64,000 nucleotides of DNA from WJLG01 sp964602485. Lineage in GTDB: Bacteria > Patescibacteriota > Patescibacteriia > Patescibacteriales > WJLG01. The notes under the pieces are model-generated. The model saw only the letters and a list, made by a program, of their open reading frames with translations. It searched no databases and was not told the origin of the DNA. The stretch spans positions 1-64,000 of the forward strand of contig CAZRQU010000002.1 of assembly GCA_964602485.1 (NCBI GenBank), read 5' to 3'. Below, in pieces: positions 39,581 through 47,463 of the stretch. A program made the position numbers and the translations under genes. The number at the start of each line of letters is the position of its first letter. Within the stretch, counting starts at the first letter, position 1.

Positions 39581-40252
39581 CTAACTTTCTATATATTCTT
39601 TTACTTTTTGATGCACTTTCTTGTTTATGACCTCCATGCCTAGCACTTTATTTCCGCGCATACAGTCTATGGAAATGAAATCTTTTCTTTGTTCAGCTAT
39701 TTTATCATAGGCTTGGGCTGCCATTTTCAGGTGATTTATATCATCTTCGTGCAGGTCTTTCTTCTTACTATCACGCTTAGCCAGTAGTTGTCCTTCTTTT
39801 GGATCTATTTTCAGGACTATGTTAATGTCAGGTTTTGGGATCTTTAATATTTCGTATTCCATTTTTTCCAACCAATCAAAAAATTCCTTTTGTTCAAGGT
39901 CATCCTCTATTTTACATCCCTGGTGGGCCATATTGGACCCCACATATCGATCACAAAGGACGATATTACCATTCTTAAGCCATTTTTCTATTTGTTGCTT
40001 AGCATCAAAGCGATCTATGGCGAAGAAAAGAGATGCTTGATAAGGGGTGATACTTCCATTGTTGTTGCTATATTTTTGTTCGCGTAGATAATTCTCTATC
40101 ATGCCGGCTGACTTTTGTCCGTATTGAGGAAAGTTTATGAATTTCACTTTGTGACCTTCCTTTTCCAGCTTTTGCGAAAGCAGAATGGTTTGGGTAGCTT
40201 TTCCCGAGCCATCGATCCCTTCTAAAACGATGAATTTACCTTTTTTAGGCAT
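39581..40252 (-). CDS. tmk: Thymidylate kinase
   Basis: Tmk phosphorylates dTMP to dTDP. The 223 residues have the P-loop LEGIDGSGKATQ, the DRYVGSNMAHQG motif, and a lid region around KRDSKKKDLHEDD, as in the family. The start overlaps the end of the upstream kinase gene by eight bases. It lies in order behind thyA and folA, completing dTTP formation. It is slightly longer than typical bacterial Tmk (about 210). Confidence 0.93.
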   Translation of the reverse strand: MPKKGKFIVLEGIDGSGKATQTILLSQKLEKEGHKVKFINFPQYGQKSAGMIENYLREQKYSNNNGSITPYQASLFFAIDRFDAKQQIEKWLKNGNIVLCDRYVGSNMAHQGCKIEDDLEQKEFFDWLEKMEYEILKIPKPDINIVLKIDPKEGQLLAKRDSKKKDLHEDDINHLKMAAQAYDKIAEQRKDFISIDCMRGNKVLGMEVINKKVHQKVKEYIES

Positions 40253-40814
40253 ATTTTTTTATCAATTTATCTATTTGTTTGTATAGTTTTTCTGATCCAT
40301 TATTGTTATTCAAACTTTCTTTGGCCTTTTCCATTATTTCCGGTATGTATATCTCTGTTTCTATGCTTTTTTGGTCGTAGATGAATTTATCATATGATTT
40401 GTTGGCGTCACCGACATTCTCATTCCTTTTTAAGAATCTTTCATATCTGACTCGCGGGTCGGCTACTATTTTGACCAATATGAAATTGTCCAGTTTTTCT
40501 AAAGGCTTTATATCTTCCATGCGTCTTATTCCATCCAGGACCACTATTTCATTGTTGTCATTTTTAGCTTTTTTGGCAATACCGCGCCCAACAATGTCTT
40601 GGCCGAAACGATCCCTTAGAAGCAAGGATATGGCAGCCAAATTCCTGCGACTTATTTTCATGTCAAGCTGGTTCAGTATATCCCTTAACAAGGAAGAGAA
40701 TTTATATATCGAGGCCTTATATCTTTCATCTAGATAACTGGAAACAAAACTTTTTCCGCAAGCCATTTTACCGACCAGTCCGATTATTATTTTTTTGTCT
40801 TTTTTCTTGGGCAT
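40245..40814 (-). CDS. P-loop kinase, probably nucleotide-specific
   Basis: A 189-residue kinase. The start at 40814 (MPKKKDKK) is preferred to an upstream non-ATG start inside an AT repeat. It has a P-loop GLVGKMACGKSF, a DGIRRMEDI motif (Walker B-like, as in UPF0200/dephospho-CoA-kinase relatives) and VADPRVRYERF. It resembles both dephospho-CoA kinase and phage-type deoxynucleoside monophosphate kinases. Position between folA and tmk favours a role on a deoxynucleotide such as dCMP or dUMP, but this is inference. Confidence 0.7.
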   Translation of the reverse strand: MPKKKDKKIIIGLVGKMACGKSFVSSYLDERYKASIYKFSSLLRDILNQLDMKISRRNLAAISLLLRDRFGQDIVGRGIAKKAKNDNNEIVVLDGIRRMEDIKPLEKLDNFILVKIVADPRVRYERFLKRNENVGDANKSYDKFIYDQKSIETEIYIPEIMEKAKESLNNNNGSEKLYKQIDKLIKKYA

Positions 40815-40862
40815 ATTTCGATCAAATTGCAAATTGTAAATAGACAACTCGCAAATTATTTA
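40810..40862 (-). repeat. AT-rich dispersed repeat upstream of the kinase gene
   Basis: On the minus strand it holds ACAATTTGCAATTTGATCG then AAATATGCC, the same core that precedes parB, and supplies the start codon context. Confidence 0.7.
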
Positions 40863-40874
40863 TTAATTCATATC

Positions 40875-41351
40875 TTATGACCTTGTAAACTCGCAGAATT
40901 CATATTTGATGCCATTTTCTTCGTATTCTTCTGATCCAGATATTTTTTGAAAATTGGAATAGTCAGGGAACCAAGTATCAGCTTCCGGATCGTCCTGCAC
41001 CAATGTCAGGTAGAGCTTATCGGCGTAGGGGAGAAATTGTTTGTATATCGAAGCCCCGCCTATGATAAAGACCTCTTCTTCCGAATCTTTATAGCGTTCG
41101 GCTATATTTTTCAGGTTTTGGCTTATTTCGCAGCCCGGCGCTTTAAGGCTTTTATCCAAAGTGAGAACTATATTCTTTCGACCGGGTAGGGGCTTTATAT
41201 GCAAAGAATCATAGGTGTTCTGACCCATGATAACGGTTTTGCCTTTAGTGGTCCTGACAAAATGCCTCATATCTCCAGGCAGGTCCCAAAGCAATTGATT
41301 TTTGTAGCCTATTTGGCGGTTCTTTCCGACCGCGCATATCATTGATATCAT
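40875..41351 (-). CDS. folA: Dihydrofolate reductase
   Basis: DHFR regenerates tetrahydrofolate consumed by ThyA. The 158 residues show ICAVGKNRQIGYKNQLLWDLPGDMRHF, KTVIMGQNTYDSL, LPGRKNIVLT and FIIGGASIYKQFLPYADKLYLT, all typical. The acidic active-site residue is the Asp of LPGDM. It follows the unknown membrane gene after 4 bases, as part of the minus-strand deoxynucleotide unit. Confidence 0.95.
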   Translation of the reverse strand: MISMICAVGKNRQIGYKNQLLWDLPGDMRHFVRTTKGKTVIMGQNTYDSLHIKPLPGRKNIVLTLDKSLKAPGCEISQNLKNIAERYKDSEEEVFIIGGASIYKQFLPYADKLYLTLVQDDPEADTWFPDYSNFQKISGSEEYEENGIKYEFCEFTRS

Positions 41352-41355
41352 TTTT

Positions 41356-42036
41356 TTAAAAAGACAGATTACTGCAGCTCAGTTCATCTGCATATATTTT
41401 TAGTCTTCTTATGCCACTTCTGTCTATATCTTCAGTGTTCAGCCAAGTGTGGCAATCTTTATTCAAACAAGTTTTGTCACGAACGAAGCCCAATCTTTCC
41501 AGATTGGTTTTAAGTCCATAGCTGGGATCTTCTTTAAGGTTTACTACCATGGTCGATGTGTAAGTGCCATTTTTATTGACCCCGGGCAACATAGCCAGTC
41601 TTTTTAAACCGCAATCATCAGCCGTGAAAAGTTCTCCGCAAAAACCGGAATTTGAATACCTGCTCTCATTAACAGGATATCGAAAGTTTCCTCTGGATGA
41701 TCTGGCCGGAGACACTGCACAGTAAAGATCCATTTCTTGGGTCATAATGTCTATATCCTGCCTATTTCTACTGATGGCCGGATCTATAGTGGTGAGCAGT
41801 TTACTATTGATGTTGTTAGTCATTTTTCCTAATACTTTAACCTCTCTTTCGATCTTGTTTACCCCCTGGGCTAGAAGCTGTCTTTCTTCAAGTCCTTTAT
41901 CCTCTTTTTCAACAACTGATAATCTTTCCAATATATTTGATATCTTATCCTCTTGTTCTAAATGCAGAACATAGGCAGATATTCCCGTGATCACCATCAT
42001 TAGTAGAACCAACATGAATGTTATGAAGAATTTCAT
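41356..42036 (-). CDS. Membrane-anchored hypothetical protein inside the thymidylate cluster
   Basis: A 226-residue protein with an AAAGGAGG ribosome site. An N-terminal helix (about 4-25) is followed by a coiled-coil-like region (about 28-85, LEQEDKISNILERLSVVEKE). Then comes a compact Cys-containing domain (YCAVSP, GFCGELFTADDCG, CLNKDC, ELSC), probably outside the membrane with disulfides. It sits between thyA and folA although nothing suggests a nucleotide role. Its strong ribosome site, unlike its neighbours, suggests later insertion into the cluster. Confidence 0.65.
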   Translation of the reverse strand: MKFFITFMLVLLMMVITGISAYVLHLEQEDKISNILERLSVVEKEDKGLEERQLLAQGVNKIEREVKVLGKMTNNINSKLLTTIDPAISRNRQDIDIMTQEMDLYCAVSPARSSRGNFRYPVNESRYSNSGFCGELFTADDCGLKRLAMLPGVNKNGTYTSTMVVNLKEDPSYGLKTNLERLGFVRDKTCLNKDCHTWLNTEDIDRSGIRRLKIYADELSCSNLSF

Positions 42037-42096
42037 ATATTTCCTCCTTTATTTGCCAAGGATAAAACTTGGGCAAATTTATTTTTTATGTTTATT

Positions 42097-43089
42097 TTAA
42101 AATCCGCCAATATTAGCTATCGGTGCTTTTAGAGCTGGATGCGGATCGTAGTTTTCTAGAGTAAAATCTTCGTATTTAAAATCATCAATATTTTTTATGT
42201 CCGGATCTATCTTCATGGTAGGGAATGGTCTTGGATCTCTTGTTATTTGTTCTTTTATTTGTTCAAAATGATTAGAATAATAATGAACATCGCCAAAAGT
42301 ATGAACAAATTCCCCGGGCTTAAGTCCGGTTACTTGAGCTACCATTAACAACAAGAGGCCATAGGAGGCGATATTAAAAGGTACTCCTAAAAATGAATCA
42401 GCGCTTCTTTGGTAAAGTCCAAGATTAAGTTTATTTCCTTCAGTAACGGCAAATTGGTAGGTTGTGTGGCAAAAAGGTGGAACCTCATTCTTGTTTTCTT
42501 TTGACGCCATAGCGTAAATGAAATCCGGGTTCCAGGCAGAGACAACATAAGATTTTCTGAAAGGTTTATTTTTTAAACCTTCTATGCACCAGCCAAGCTG
42601 ATCTATCTCTCGTCCGTCAGAAGCCGGCCAGCGTCGCCACATTCGGCCGTAGATCGTTATGAGATCGCCCCATTCTTTAACAAAAGGATCATCGGCTGGA
42701 AGTTCTTTGATCTTGGCAATGAAATCTTTTTGTTCCATGTCTTTTTCCGGTTCGTTCTCTAAGCAGTGTTTGTGATATCTTTTCCAGGCCCATTCATCCC
42801 AAATATGAACATTGCGATCAACTAGATATTTTATGTTCGAATCTCCGGACAAAAACCATAAAAGCTCTTCTATTATCCCTCTTACAAAAACCTTTTTAGT
42901 GGTTAACAGGGGGAAACCCTTTGAAAGATCGAAGCGGATCTGTCTGCCAAAAACTGAACGAATATAAGGTGGTTCTTCATTGTTTTTTTTGTATTCTTCT
43001 AAAACTTCGGGAGTGAAAAATAGTTTTTTATCAGAACCATTTTCCATAATATCCTTGAATAGATCTAAGTATTGGTATTCCGGATGCAT
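42097..43089 (-). CDS. thyA: Thymidylate synthase
   Basis: ThyA methylates dUMP to dTMP with methylene-tetrahydrofolate. Start at 43089 (MHPEYQYLDLFKDIMENG). The 330 residues include FPLLTTKKVFVRGIIEELLWFLSG, IYGRMWRRWP, the catalytic loop PPFCHTTYQF (Cys-His; the usual LPPCH carries Phe here), LYQRSADSFLGVPFNIASY and HTFGDVHYYSNH. It is longer than E. coli ThyA (264) because of insertions around residues 30-45 and 115-145. folA in the same unit recycles its cofactor. Confidence 0.96.
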   Translation of the reverse strand: MHPEYQYLDLFKDIMENGSDKKLFFTPEVLEEYKKNNEEPPYIRSVFGRQIRFDLSKGFPLLTTKKVFVRGIIEELLWFLSGDSNIKYLVDRNVHIWDEWAWKRYHKHCLENEPEKDMEQKDFIAKIKELPADDPFVKEWGDLITIYGRMWRRWPASDGREIDQLGWCIEGLKNKPFRKSYVVSAWNPDFIYAMASKENKNEVPPFCHTTYQFAVTEGNKLNLGLYQRSADSFLGVPFNIASYGLLLLMVAQVTGLKPGEFVHTFGDVHYYSNHFEQIKEQITRDPRPFPTMKIDPDIKNIDDFKYEDFTLENYDPHPALKAPIANIGGF

Positions 43090-43109
43090 AAAAATGTAAA
43101 ATGGAAATC

Positions 43110-43142
43110 TCAAAATGAAAAATTATAGACTTTGCATTTTGA
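43110..43142. repeat. Short inverted repeat upstream of thyA
   Basis: TCAAAATG (43110-43117) pairs with CATTTTGA (43135-43142). With its flank (AAATCTCAAAATG) it matches the element in the dnaE leader. Confidence 0.6.
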
Positions 43143-43162
43143 CCTTTTCATTTCTTAATTAT

Positions 43163-43711
43163 CTATATTTGGGTTTCTTTGGCTTCAGTGGATACTCGGC
43201 CGCCTTGCCATTGGCCACGATATTGGTTTCCTTCACCCAGAACTTCATGAAAAGTGATGTGTACGATACGGGCGCCGAAAGATATTTTGATGTCAGATGA
43301 CCCTAAGTTACAAACTCCGAAGGTCAATTCACCTGAGTATCCAGGCTGAACCACACCATTGAACAGAGCTAGACCAGAGCGGAACATGGTAGTGCGGGGA
43401 AATATTACCCCTGATAGGGCAGTGGGCAGATTCACTTTTTCCATTGTTTTTATAAGATAGTATTTGCCTGGTTTGAAAATAAAGAAATTATCATCTTCCG
43501 ATCTGCCGGATTCATTCTTTGCTACCAATTTTGATTCCGGAGTCTGCCTTTCACTGACGCCTAAAAATCCTTCACCCTCTATCTCGTAAACTTCTCCCAA
43601 TCTAAGGTCAAAGCCAGCTCCTTCCGGACTGTTCAATTCGCGATCGCAGAGGTTTTCGACCAAACTTATCTCCTTGACCAATTCATGTAATTTTTTGATA
43701 CCCAATATCAT
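43163..43711 (-). CDS. dcd: dCTP deaminase/dUTPase family protein
   Basis: Trimeric enzymes of this family deaminate dCTP, hydrolyse dUTP, or both. The 182 residues have GAGFDLRLGEVYEIEG, IFPRTTMFRSGLALFNGVVQPGYSGELTFGVCN and YRGQWQGGRV. The last resembles the Dcd C-terminal YxGxxQG. Whether it yields dUTP or dUMP cannot be decided from these motifs. It lies between dCMP deaminase and thyA, so it supplies dUMP for thymidylate synthesis. Confidence 0.85.
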   Translation of the reverse strand: MILGIKKLHELVKEISLVENLCDRELNSPEGAGFDLRLGEVYEIEGEGFLGVSERQTPESKLVAKNESGRSEDDNFFIFKPGKYYLIKTMEKVNLPTALSGVIFPRTTMFRSGLALFNGVVQPGYSGELTFGVCNLGSSDIKISFGARIVHITFHEVLGEGNQYRGQWQGGRVSTEAKETQI

Positions 43712-43721
43712 AGATCATTTT

Positions 43722-44258
43722 TTATTTTTCTTTTGAACAATCAAAGTCGCAATAGATGGGGCCATCATATCTTCTGATCGTTATATTCCTTTTTTCTGCC
43801 AACTCCAAAGCTTCGTTCTCCTCTTCTTTGCCTTCGCCTCCTGTTTGTATCCTTTCATAGGCGTCTTTGTAGATTATTTCTTTTATGCCAACATTATTCA
43901 AGGCTTTCATACAGTCATAGCAAGGGAATAGAGCGGTGTATATGGTAGCGCCTCTGAGGCGAGTGGTGTCTTGGCAGTTGATTATGCCGTTTATTTCCGC
44001 ATGCGCTCCTCGACACCTTTTGAGCTTGCCGGTTTCCGGGTCGCCGTCAACCTTGGCACAACCATTTTCTATACAGTGATAGTCGCCTTCGGTCGGGCCA
44101 TTGTAGCCCATGGAAACTATTCTTTTGTTCTTGTCGACAAAAACACAACCGGTCTCGTGGAATTTGCAAGCTGTACGCTTGGAAGCCATTACGGCCAGAT
44201 TCATGAACATTTCGTCCCAAGACAGTCTTTGCTTTCTGGGATCTTCTTTGTGGTCCAT
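43722..44258 (-). CDS. dCMP deaminase family protein
   Basis: A zinc enzyme converting dCMP to dUMP. The start is placed at 44258 (MDHKEDPRKQRLSWDEMFM), the usual N-terminus; an upstream start at 44333 adds 25 hydrophobic residues with no family match. The 178 residues hold the zinc motifs GAHAEING (HAE) and PCYDC, VASMGYNGP-like VSMGYNGPTEGDYHC, and SKRTACKF. Allosteric-type insertions with Cys and His (HCIENGCAK) are present. It is the first gene of the thymidylate unit; dcd follows after 10 bases. Confidence 0.9.
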   Translation of the reverse strand: MDHKEDPRKQRLSWDEMFMNLAVMASKRTACKFHETGCVFVDKNKRIVSMGYNGPTEGDYHCIENGCAKVDGDPETGKLKRCRGAHAEINGIINCQDTTRLRGATIYTALFPCYDCMKALNNVGIKEIIYKDAYERIQTGGEGKEEENEALELAEKRNITIRRYDGPIYCDFDCSKEK

Positions 44259-44337
44259 ACTGTTATAGTTAAAAATAGGGGACAAAAACAATATCCCCTT
44301 ATGTATACATATTATCAAAAAATGTCTTTGCAAGCAA

Positions 44338-44362
44338 ACAAAAAAAGAGGGGAGTATCCCTC
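44338..44362 (-). terminator. Terminator of the small membrane gene at 44363
   Basis: On the minus strand AGAGGG pairs with CCCTCT and is followed by T7. It separates this gene from the dCMP deaminase unit. Confidence 0.7.
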
Positions 44363-44656
44363 TTATTTGACTAACCCGTTCTCTTCAAGGCACCATTCGT
44401 AATATTGTTCTCGATCCCGAGCCTTAAAACCTCCCTCTTTGCCGCCTTCATTCTCGTTCTTGGAAACTGCTTTGTCTGTTGCTTGTTGAGCGCAAGTACT
44501 TATTATTTGAGACGGCCTCCACCTGCACCACCAAAAACAGAAGCCGAATACCAATAATAGGACTACTATTATTTCAGTGAATAGTATCAATAAGAATTTG
44601 AATAAAGCGCTCGGGTCCAATTCTTGTTTTTTTCTTTTGCTTTTTTTCTTAGCCAT
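44363..44656 (-). CDS. Small single-helix membrane protein
   Basis: A 97-residue protein: a very basic N-terminus (AKKKSKRKKQE), one helix (about 18-43) with unusual Phe/Trp/Cys content (FGFCFWWCRW), then a charged Lys/Glu/Gly segment and the end YYEWCLEENGLVK. It starts 13 bases after the DUF975-like gene and probably shares its message. No family is recognised. Confidence 0.6.
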   Translation of the reverse strand: MAKKKSKRKKQELDPSALFKFLLILFTEIIVVLLLVFGFCFWWCRWRPSQIISTCAQQATDKAVSKNENEGGKEGGFKARDREQYYEWCLEENGLVK

Positions 44657-44669
44657 AGAGCTTGGCTTG

Positions 44670-45305
44670 CTATTTCTTTCTTGTTTGTTTCTTTGAAGGA
44701 GAGTTATCTCGATAGACCATGGACATGGCCATGGTGGTGGTCGGTATAGTGAAGAATACGCCTACGAAGAACAGCATTGCTCCGGCCATGTTTATTAATA
44801 ATACCAACATATCGAATATGAAAAGACGCCATTTTATTCCTTCGGTGATCTCCGCGCTGGCTCGCAGAGCCTCTACCGGACCCATATCCTTATCTACTAT
44901 CAGATAGCTGATGAATTGATACTTTACCATCCAGATGAAGGCCGGAACTATGAAGAGTACCAATCCGCCCATAATTATTAGGATGTAGAGCAATTCAGCC
45001 AAAAGTTGCTTCAGTACTTTATCATAACAAGAGAAAAGGTCGTTCAATGTGGCCTTTTTCTTGTCTATTATTTTCAAACTTATCTTTATGGCACCCAAGA
45101 ATAAGAAGATATCCACCACATAAAAAGCCAAGGTCATTGCAAGAGATATTGGAGGTGGATGATCTAGGAAATCCAACAAGTATTGGACCGAGATGTCAAA
45201 ACCTAAAATTATAGCCAAAATGCTTAGAAAGAAGAAAAATCTTTCCACCATTATTTTCCAGCCCGATTCAAGCGATCTTTTGATTTTAACCTCTTTTTTT
45301 CTCAT
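44670..45305 (-). CDS. DUF975-like polytopic membrane protein
   Basis: A 211-residue protein (start at 45305, MRKKEVKIKRSLESGWKIM) with about five or six membrane helices. The pattern of a central loop YQFISYLIVDKDMGPVEALRASAEIT followed by helices and a last TIPTTTMAMSMVYRD resembles DUF975/glycerophosphodiester-type membrane domains, which pack into homogeneous membrane bundles of unknown role. It lies downstream of the rplA terminator and forms a unit with the small membrane gene. Confidence 0.65.
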   Translation of the reverse strand: MRKKEVKIKRSLESGWKIMVERFFFFLSILAIILGFDISVQYLLDFLDHPPPISLAMTLAFYVVDIFLFLGAIKISLKIIDKKKATLNDLFSCYDKVLKQLLAELLYILIIMGGLVLFIVPAFIWMVKYQFISYLIVDKDMGPVEALRASAEITEGIKWRLFIFDMLVLLINMAGAMLFFVGVFFTIPTTTMAMSMVYRDNSPSKKQTRKK

Positions 45306-45348
45306 AGTGTATCTGGCTATAATTATACCATAAAAATAGAATATCATA

Positions 45349-45387
45349 AAATAAAGATCACCCCGAAAAGCAAGGTGATCTTTATTG
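45349..45387 (-). terminator. rplA terminator
   Basis: AATAAAGATCACC pairs perfectly with GGTGATCTTTATT around an 11-base loop; T-rich on the minus strand. Confidence 0.85.
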
Positions 45388-45407
45388 TTCTGAAGTATGT
45401 AGTTTGC

Positions 45408-46142
45408 TTAAGATGCGTCTACTTTAATACTTTGACCCATAGTTGAAGATAAATTGACGCTTTTCATATAAATACCTTTGGAAGCAGCCGGTTTTATCTT
45501 TCTTATGGTATCAAGCAGGGCGTTGAAATTCTCTGTTAATTGTTCATCAGTAAAAGATCGTTTACCGATGACCACGTGAATATTGGAAGTATCATCATTC
45601 TTGAAACTTATCTTTCCTTTTTTTAACTCTTCCACTGTCTTAGCTGGATCATTGCTAACGGTTTCGTTCTTTGGGGAGGGCATCAAGCCTCTGGTTCCCA
45701 ATATTTTAGCTATCGGTCCAAGCTTTTTCATCATTGATGGTTCGGCTACTGCTACTTGAAAATCGGTTTTTTCCGTCTTTTTTATCTCGGCTATAAGATC
45801 ATCAGATCCAACCAGGTCAGCACCGGCCTTTTTAACGGCTTCGGTGTTGGCGTCTTCTACAAAAGCGGCTATCTTGACCTGTTTTCCGGTTCCGTGAGGT
45901 AGGCTGACAGTGCTTCTGATCTGCTGGTCTCCCTTTCTAGGGTCAATACCAAGACGGAAATGAGCTTCAATGGAAGCATCGAATTTTTCTTTGCTGAATT
46001 CCTTGACATACTTCACGGCCTTCTCGACAGAGTAGGCGGTGTTTTTATCAAATTCTTCGTCTTGGTTATTTTTTTCTTCCTTTTTTTCTTCAAGCTCTTT
46101 TTTATTGGCCGGAGCCTTGGCGGCCTCTTTCTTCTTTGTCAT
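45408..46142 (-). CDS. rplA: 50S ribosomal protein L1
   Basis: L1 binds 23S rRNA helix H76-78 and often represses its own operon. The 244 residues contain a Lys/Glu-rich N-terminal extension of about 35 residues and then the normal protein: HFRLGIDPRKGDQQIRSTVSLPHGTGK, GADLVGSDDLIAEI, ILGTRGLMPSPKNETV, KGKISFKNDDTSNIHVVIGK, YMKSVNLSSTMGQSIKVD. The start follows 45-130 bases of AT-rich repeat rather than a ribosome site. It is the last gene of secE-nusG-rplK-rplA. Confidence 0.96.
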   Translation of the reverse strand: MTKKKEAAKAPANKKELEEKKEEKNNQDEEFDKNTAYSVEKAVKYVKEFSKEKFDASIEAHFRLGIDPRKGDQQIRSTVSLPHGTGKQVKIAAFVEDANTEAVKKAGADLVGSDDLIAEIKKTEKTDFQVAVAEPSMMKKLGPIAKILGTRGLMPSPKNETVSNDPAKTVEELKKGKISFKNDDTSNIHVVIGKRSFTDEQLTENFNALLDTIRKIKPAASKGIYMKSVNLSSTMGQSIKVDAS

Positions 46143-46163
46143 ATTTTTCTTCGTGGTGATAGT

Positions 46164-46242
46164 GGCAAATTACAAACTGTAGATCACAAAGAGTAAATAA
46201 TTTTCAGTTTGTGATCTGATATTTGCAGTTTGAATATGTCTC
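46164..46242 (-). repeat. AT-rich repeat with nested inverted repeats before rplA
   Basis: CAAACTG (46173-46179)...CAGTTTG (46226-46232) encloses AGATCACAAA (46181-46190)...TTTGTGATCT (46208-46217), so a 60-base stem-loop can form. Words of the dispersed AAATTGCAAATTAC type are included. Confidence 0.6.
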
Positions 46243-46296
46243 CCACAATTATTATTTAAGTTTTCAGTTTTCGATCGAATGATATATAATTGATAT

Positions 46297-46722
46297 TTAT
46301 TCTTCAACCTCCAAACCCATTTGTTTGGCAGTGCCGGCGATTATCTTCTTAGCGGCCTCTATGTCGTTAGCATTCAAGTCCGGCATTTTCTTTTCCGCGA
46401 TCTCGGCCAATTGAGCTTGGGTTATCTTTCCCACCTTTTCAGTAAGCGATTTACCTGAACCCTTTTTCAAGCCAAGAGTTTTTTTTATCATTTCTGAAGC
46501 CGGGGGAGTCTTCATCACAAAATCAAAACTCCTGTCTTCATAAACGGTTATTATGACCGGTATGATATCTCCGGCCTTTTCCTTTGAGGCATCATTGAAT
46601 TTGGTGCAGAAATCTTGGATATTCAATCCGTGTTGGCCCAAAGCCGGACCTACCGGCGGAGCCGGGTTAGCTTGACCGGCCGGGATCTGCAGTTTTATCT
46701 CTGTTAATACTTTTTTAGGCAT
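46297..46722 (-). CDS. rplK: 50S ribosomal protein L11
   Basis: L11 forms part of the GTPase-associated centre. Start at 46722 (MPKKVLTEIKLQIPAGQANPAPPVGPALGQ when split by motifs: LQIPAGQANP, PPVGPALGQHGLNI). The 141 residues are the usual length, with FCTKFND, IPVIITVYEDRSF and the C-terminal RNA-binding domain KIT-QLAEIAEKKMPDLNAND. An in-frame start 24 bases upstream lies inside an AT repeat and is unlikely. Confidence 0.96.
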   Translation of the reverse strand: MPKKVLTEIKLQIPAGQANPAPPVGPALGQHGLNIQDFCTKFNDASKEKAGDIIPVIITVYEDRSFDFVMKTPPASEMIKKTLGLKKGSGKSLTEKVGKITQAQLAEIAEKKMPDLNANDIEAAKKIIAGTAKQMGLEVEE

Positions 46723-46726
46723 ATCT

Positions 46727-46775
46727 TTACAAATTACAAATTGCAAAGAGCAAATTGCAAAATTTAAATTTAATT
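46727..46775 (-). repeat. AT-rich dispersed repeat before rplK
   Basis: Contains TTACAAATTACAAATTGC and CAAATTGCAAA words, directly upstream of the rplK start on the minus strand. Confidence 0.6.
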
Positions 46776-46781
46776 CTTGGT

Positions 46782-46849
46782 ATCAGCTAACCGTTCTAGA
46801 AGCGGAGAGAAGCTTTTTAAAACACCGCCCAGGCAACCAATCAGCTGAT
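46782..46849 (-). ncRNA. Candidate structured RNA between nusG and rplK
   Basis: ATCAGCT (46782-46788) pairs with AGCTGAT (46843-46849) to close about 54 bases that are GC-richer than the repeats around them and hold smaller pairings (AAGC/GCTT). It begins right at the nusG stop and precedes rplK. By position it could be an L1-binding regulatory element, since L1 represses rplK-rplA in other bacteria. Confidence 0.4.
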
Positions 46850-47395
46850 CTATATTTTCTTAATTTGTAAAAAGTCTAATTCTACCGGTGTTTCTCGTCC
46901 GAACATGTTGACCAAAACCTTAACTTTGCCTTTTTCCTCGTCTATGTTGGTGATCTTACCTTCCAAATTCTTAAATGGGCCATCCGTTATCCTGACAGGG
47001 GAGTCGATCGAGAAGTCTATCTTGAATTTCGGCTCTTCCACACCCATTCGTTTTTGTAAGGATTTTATTTCCTTTTCAGATACTGGCGTTGGAGTGGTTC
47101 CGGTACCTATGAATCCGGTCACATTCGGTGTATTACGCACTACATACCAAGATTCATCCGTAACCACCATCTCTACCATTATATAGCCTGGGAATATCTT
47201 CTCTTCCACTACTTTTCGTTTTCCGTTCTTTATTTTTATCTTTTTCTCGGTCGGAACCATGACATTGAAGATCTTGTCTTCCATATCCATGGTTTCGATC
47301 CTTTGCCTTAAATTTTGGGCAACATTCTCCTCGTAGCCGGAGTAAGTGTGTAGAACATACCATCTTCTGCCCTGATTCAAAGTTTGTTTGGCCAT
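46850..47395 (-). CDS. nusG: Transcription termination/antitermination protein NusG
   Basis: NusG binds RNA polymerase and links it to Rho or the ribosome. The 181 residues contain the NGN domain (RRWYVLHTYSGYEENVAQNL, EKIFPGYIMVEM, VRNTPNVTGFIGTG) and the C-terminal KOW domain (VRITDGPFKNLEGKITNIDEEKGKVKVLVNMFGRETPVELDF). The length is standard. It lies 68 bases after secE on the same strand. Confidence 0.97.
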   Translation of the reverse strand: MAKQTLNQGRRWYVLHTYSGYEENVAQNLRQRIETMDMEDKIFNVMVPTEKKIKIKNGKRKVVEEKIFPGYIMVEMVVTDESWYVVRNTPNVTGFIGTGTTPTPVSEKEIKSLQKRMGVEEPKFKIDFSIDSPVRITDGPFKNLEGKITNIDEEKGKVKVLVNMFGRETPVELDFLQIKKI

Positions 47396-47463
47396 ATTTT
47401 TATAATAATACTAATGTAATACGAATAAAGATAACGAATCATTATCGTCGGATCAGCATTGTG

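Noticed and set aside
43115..43300. Small plus-strand gene between thyA and dcd
   Set aside because: It covers the 3' end of dcd and the repeat upstream of thyA; its codons are the complement of dcd.
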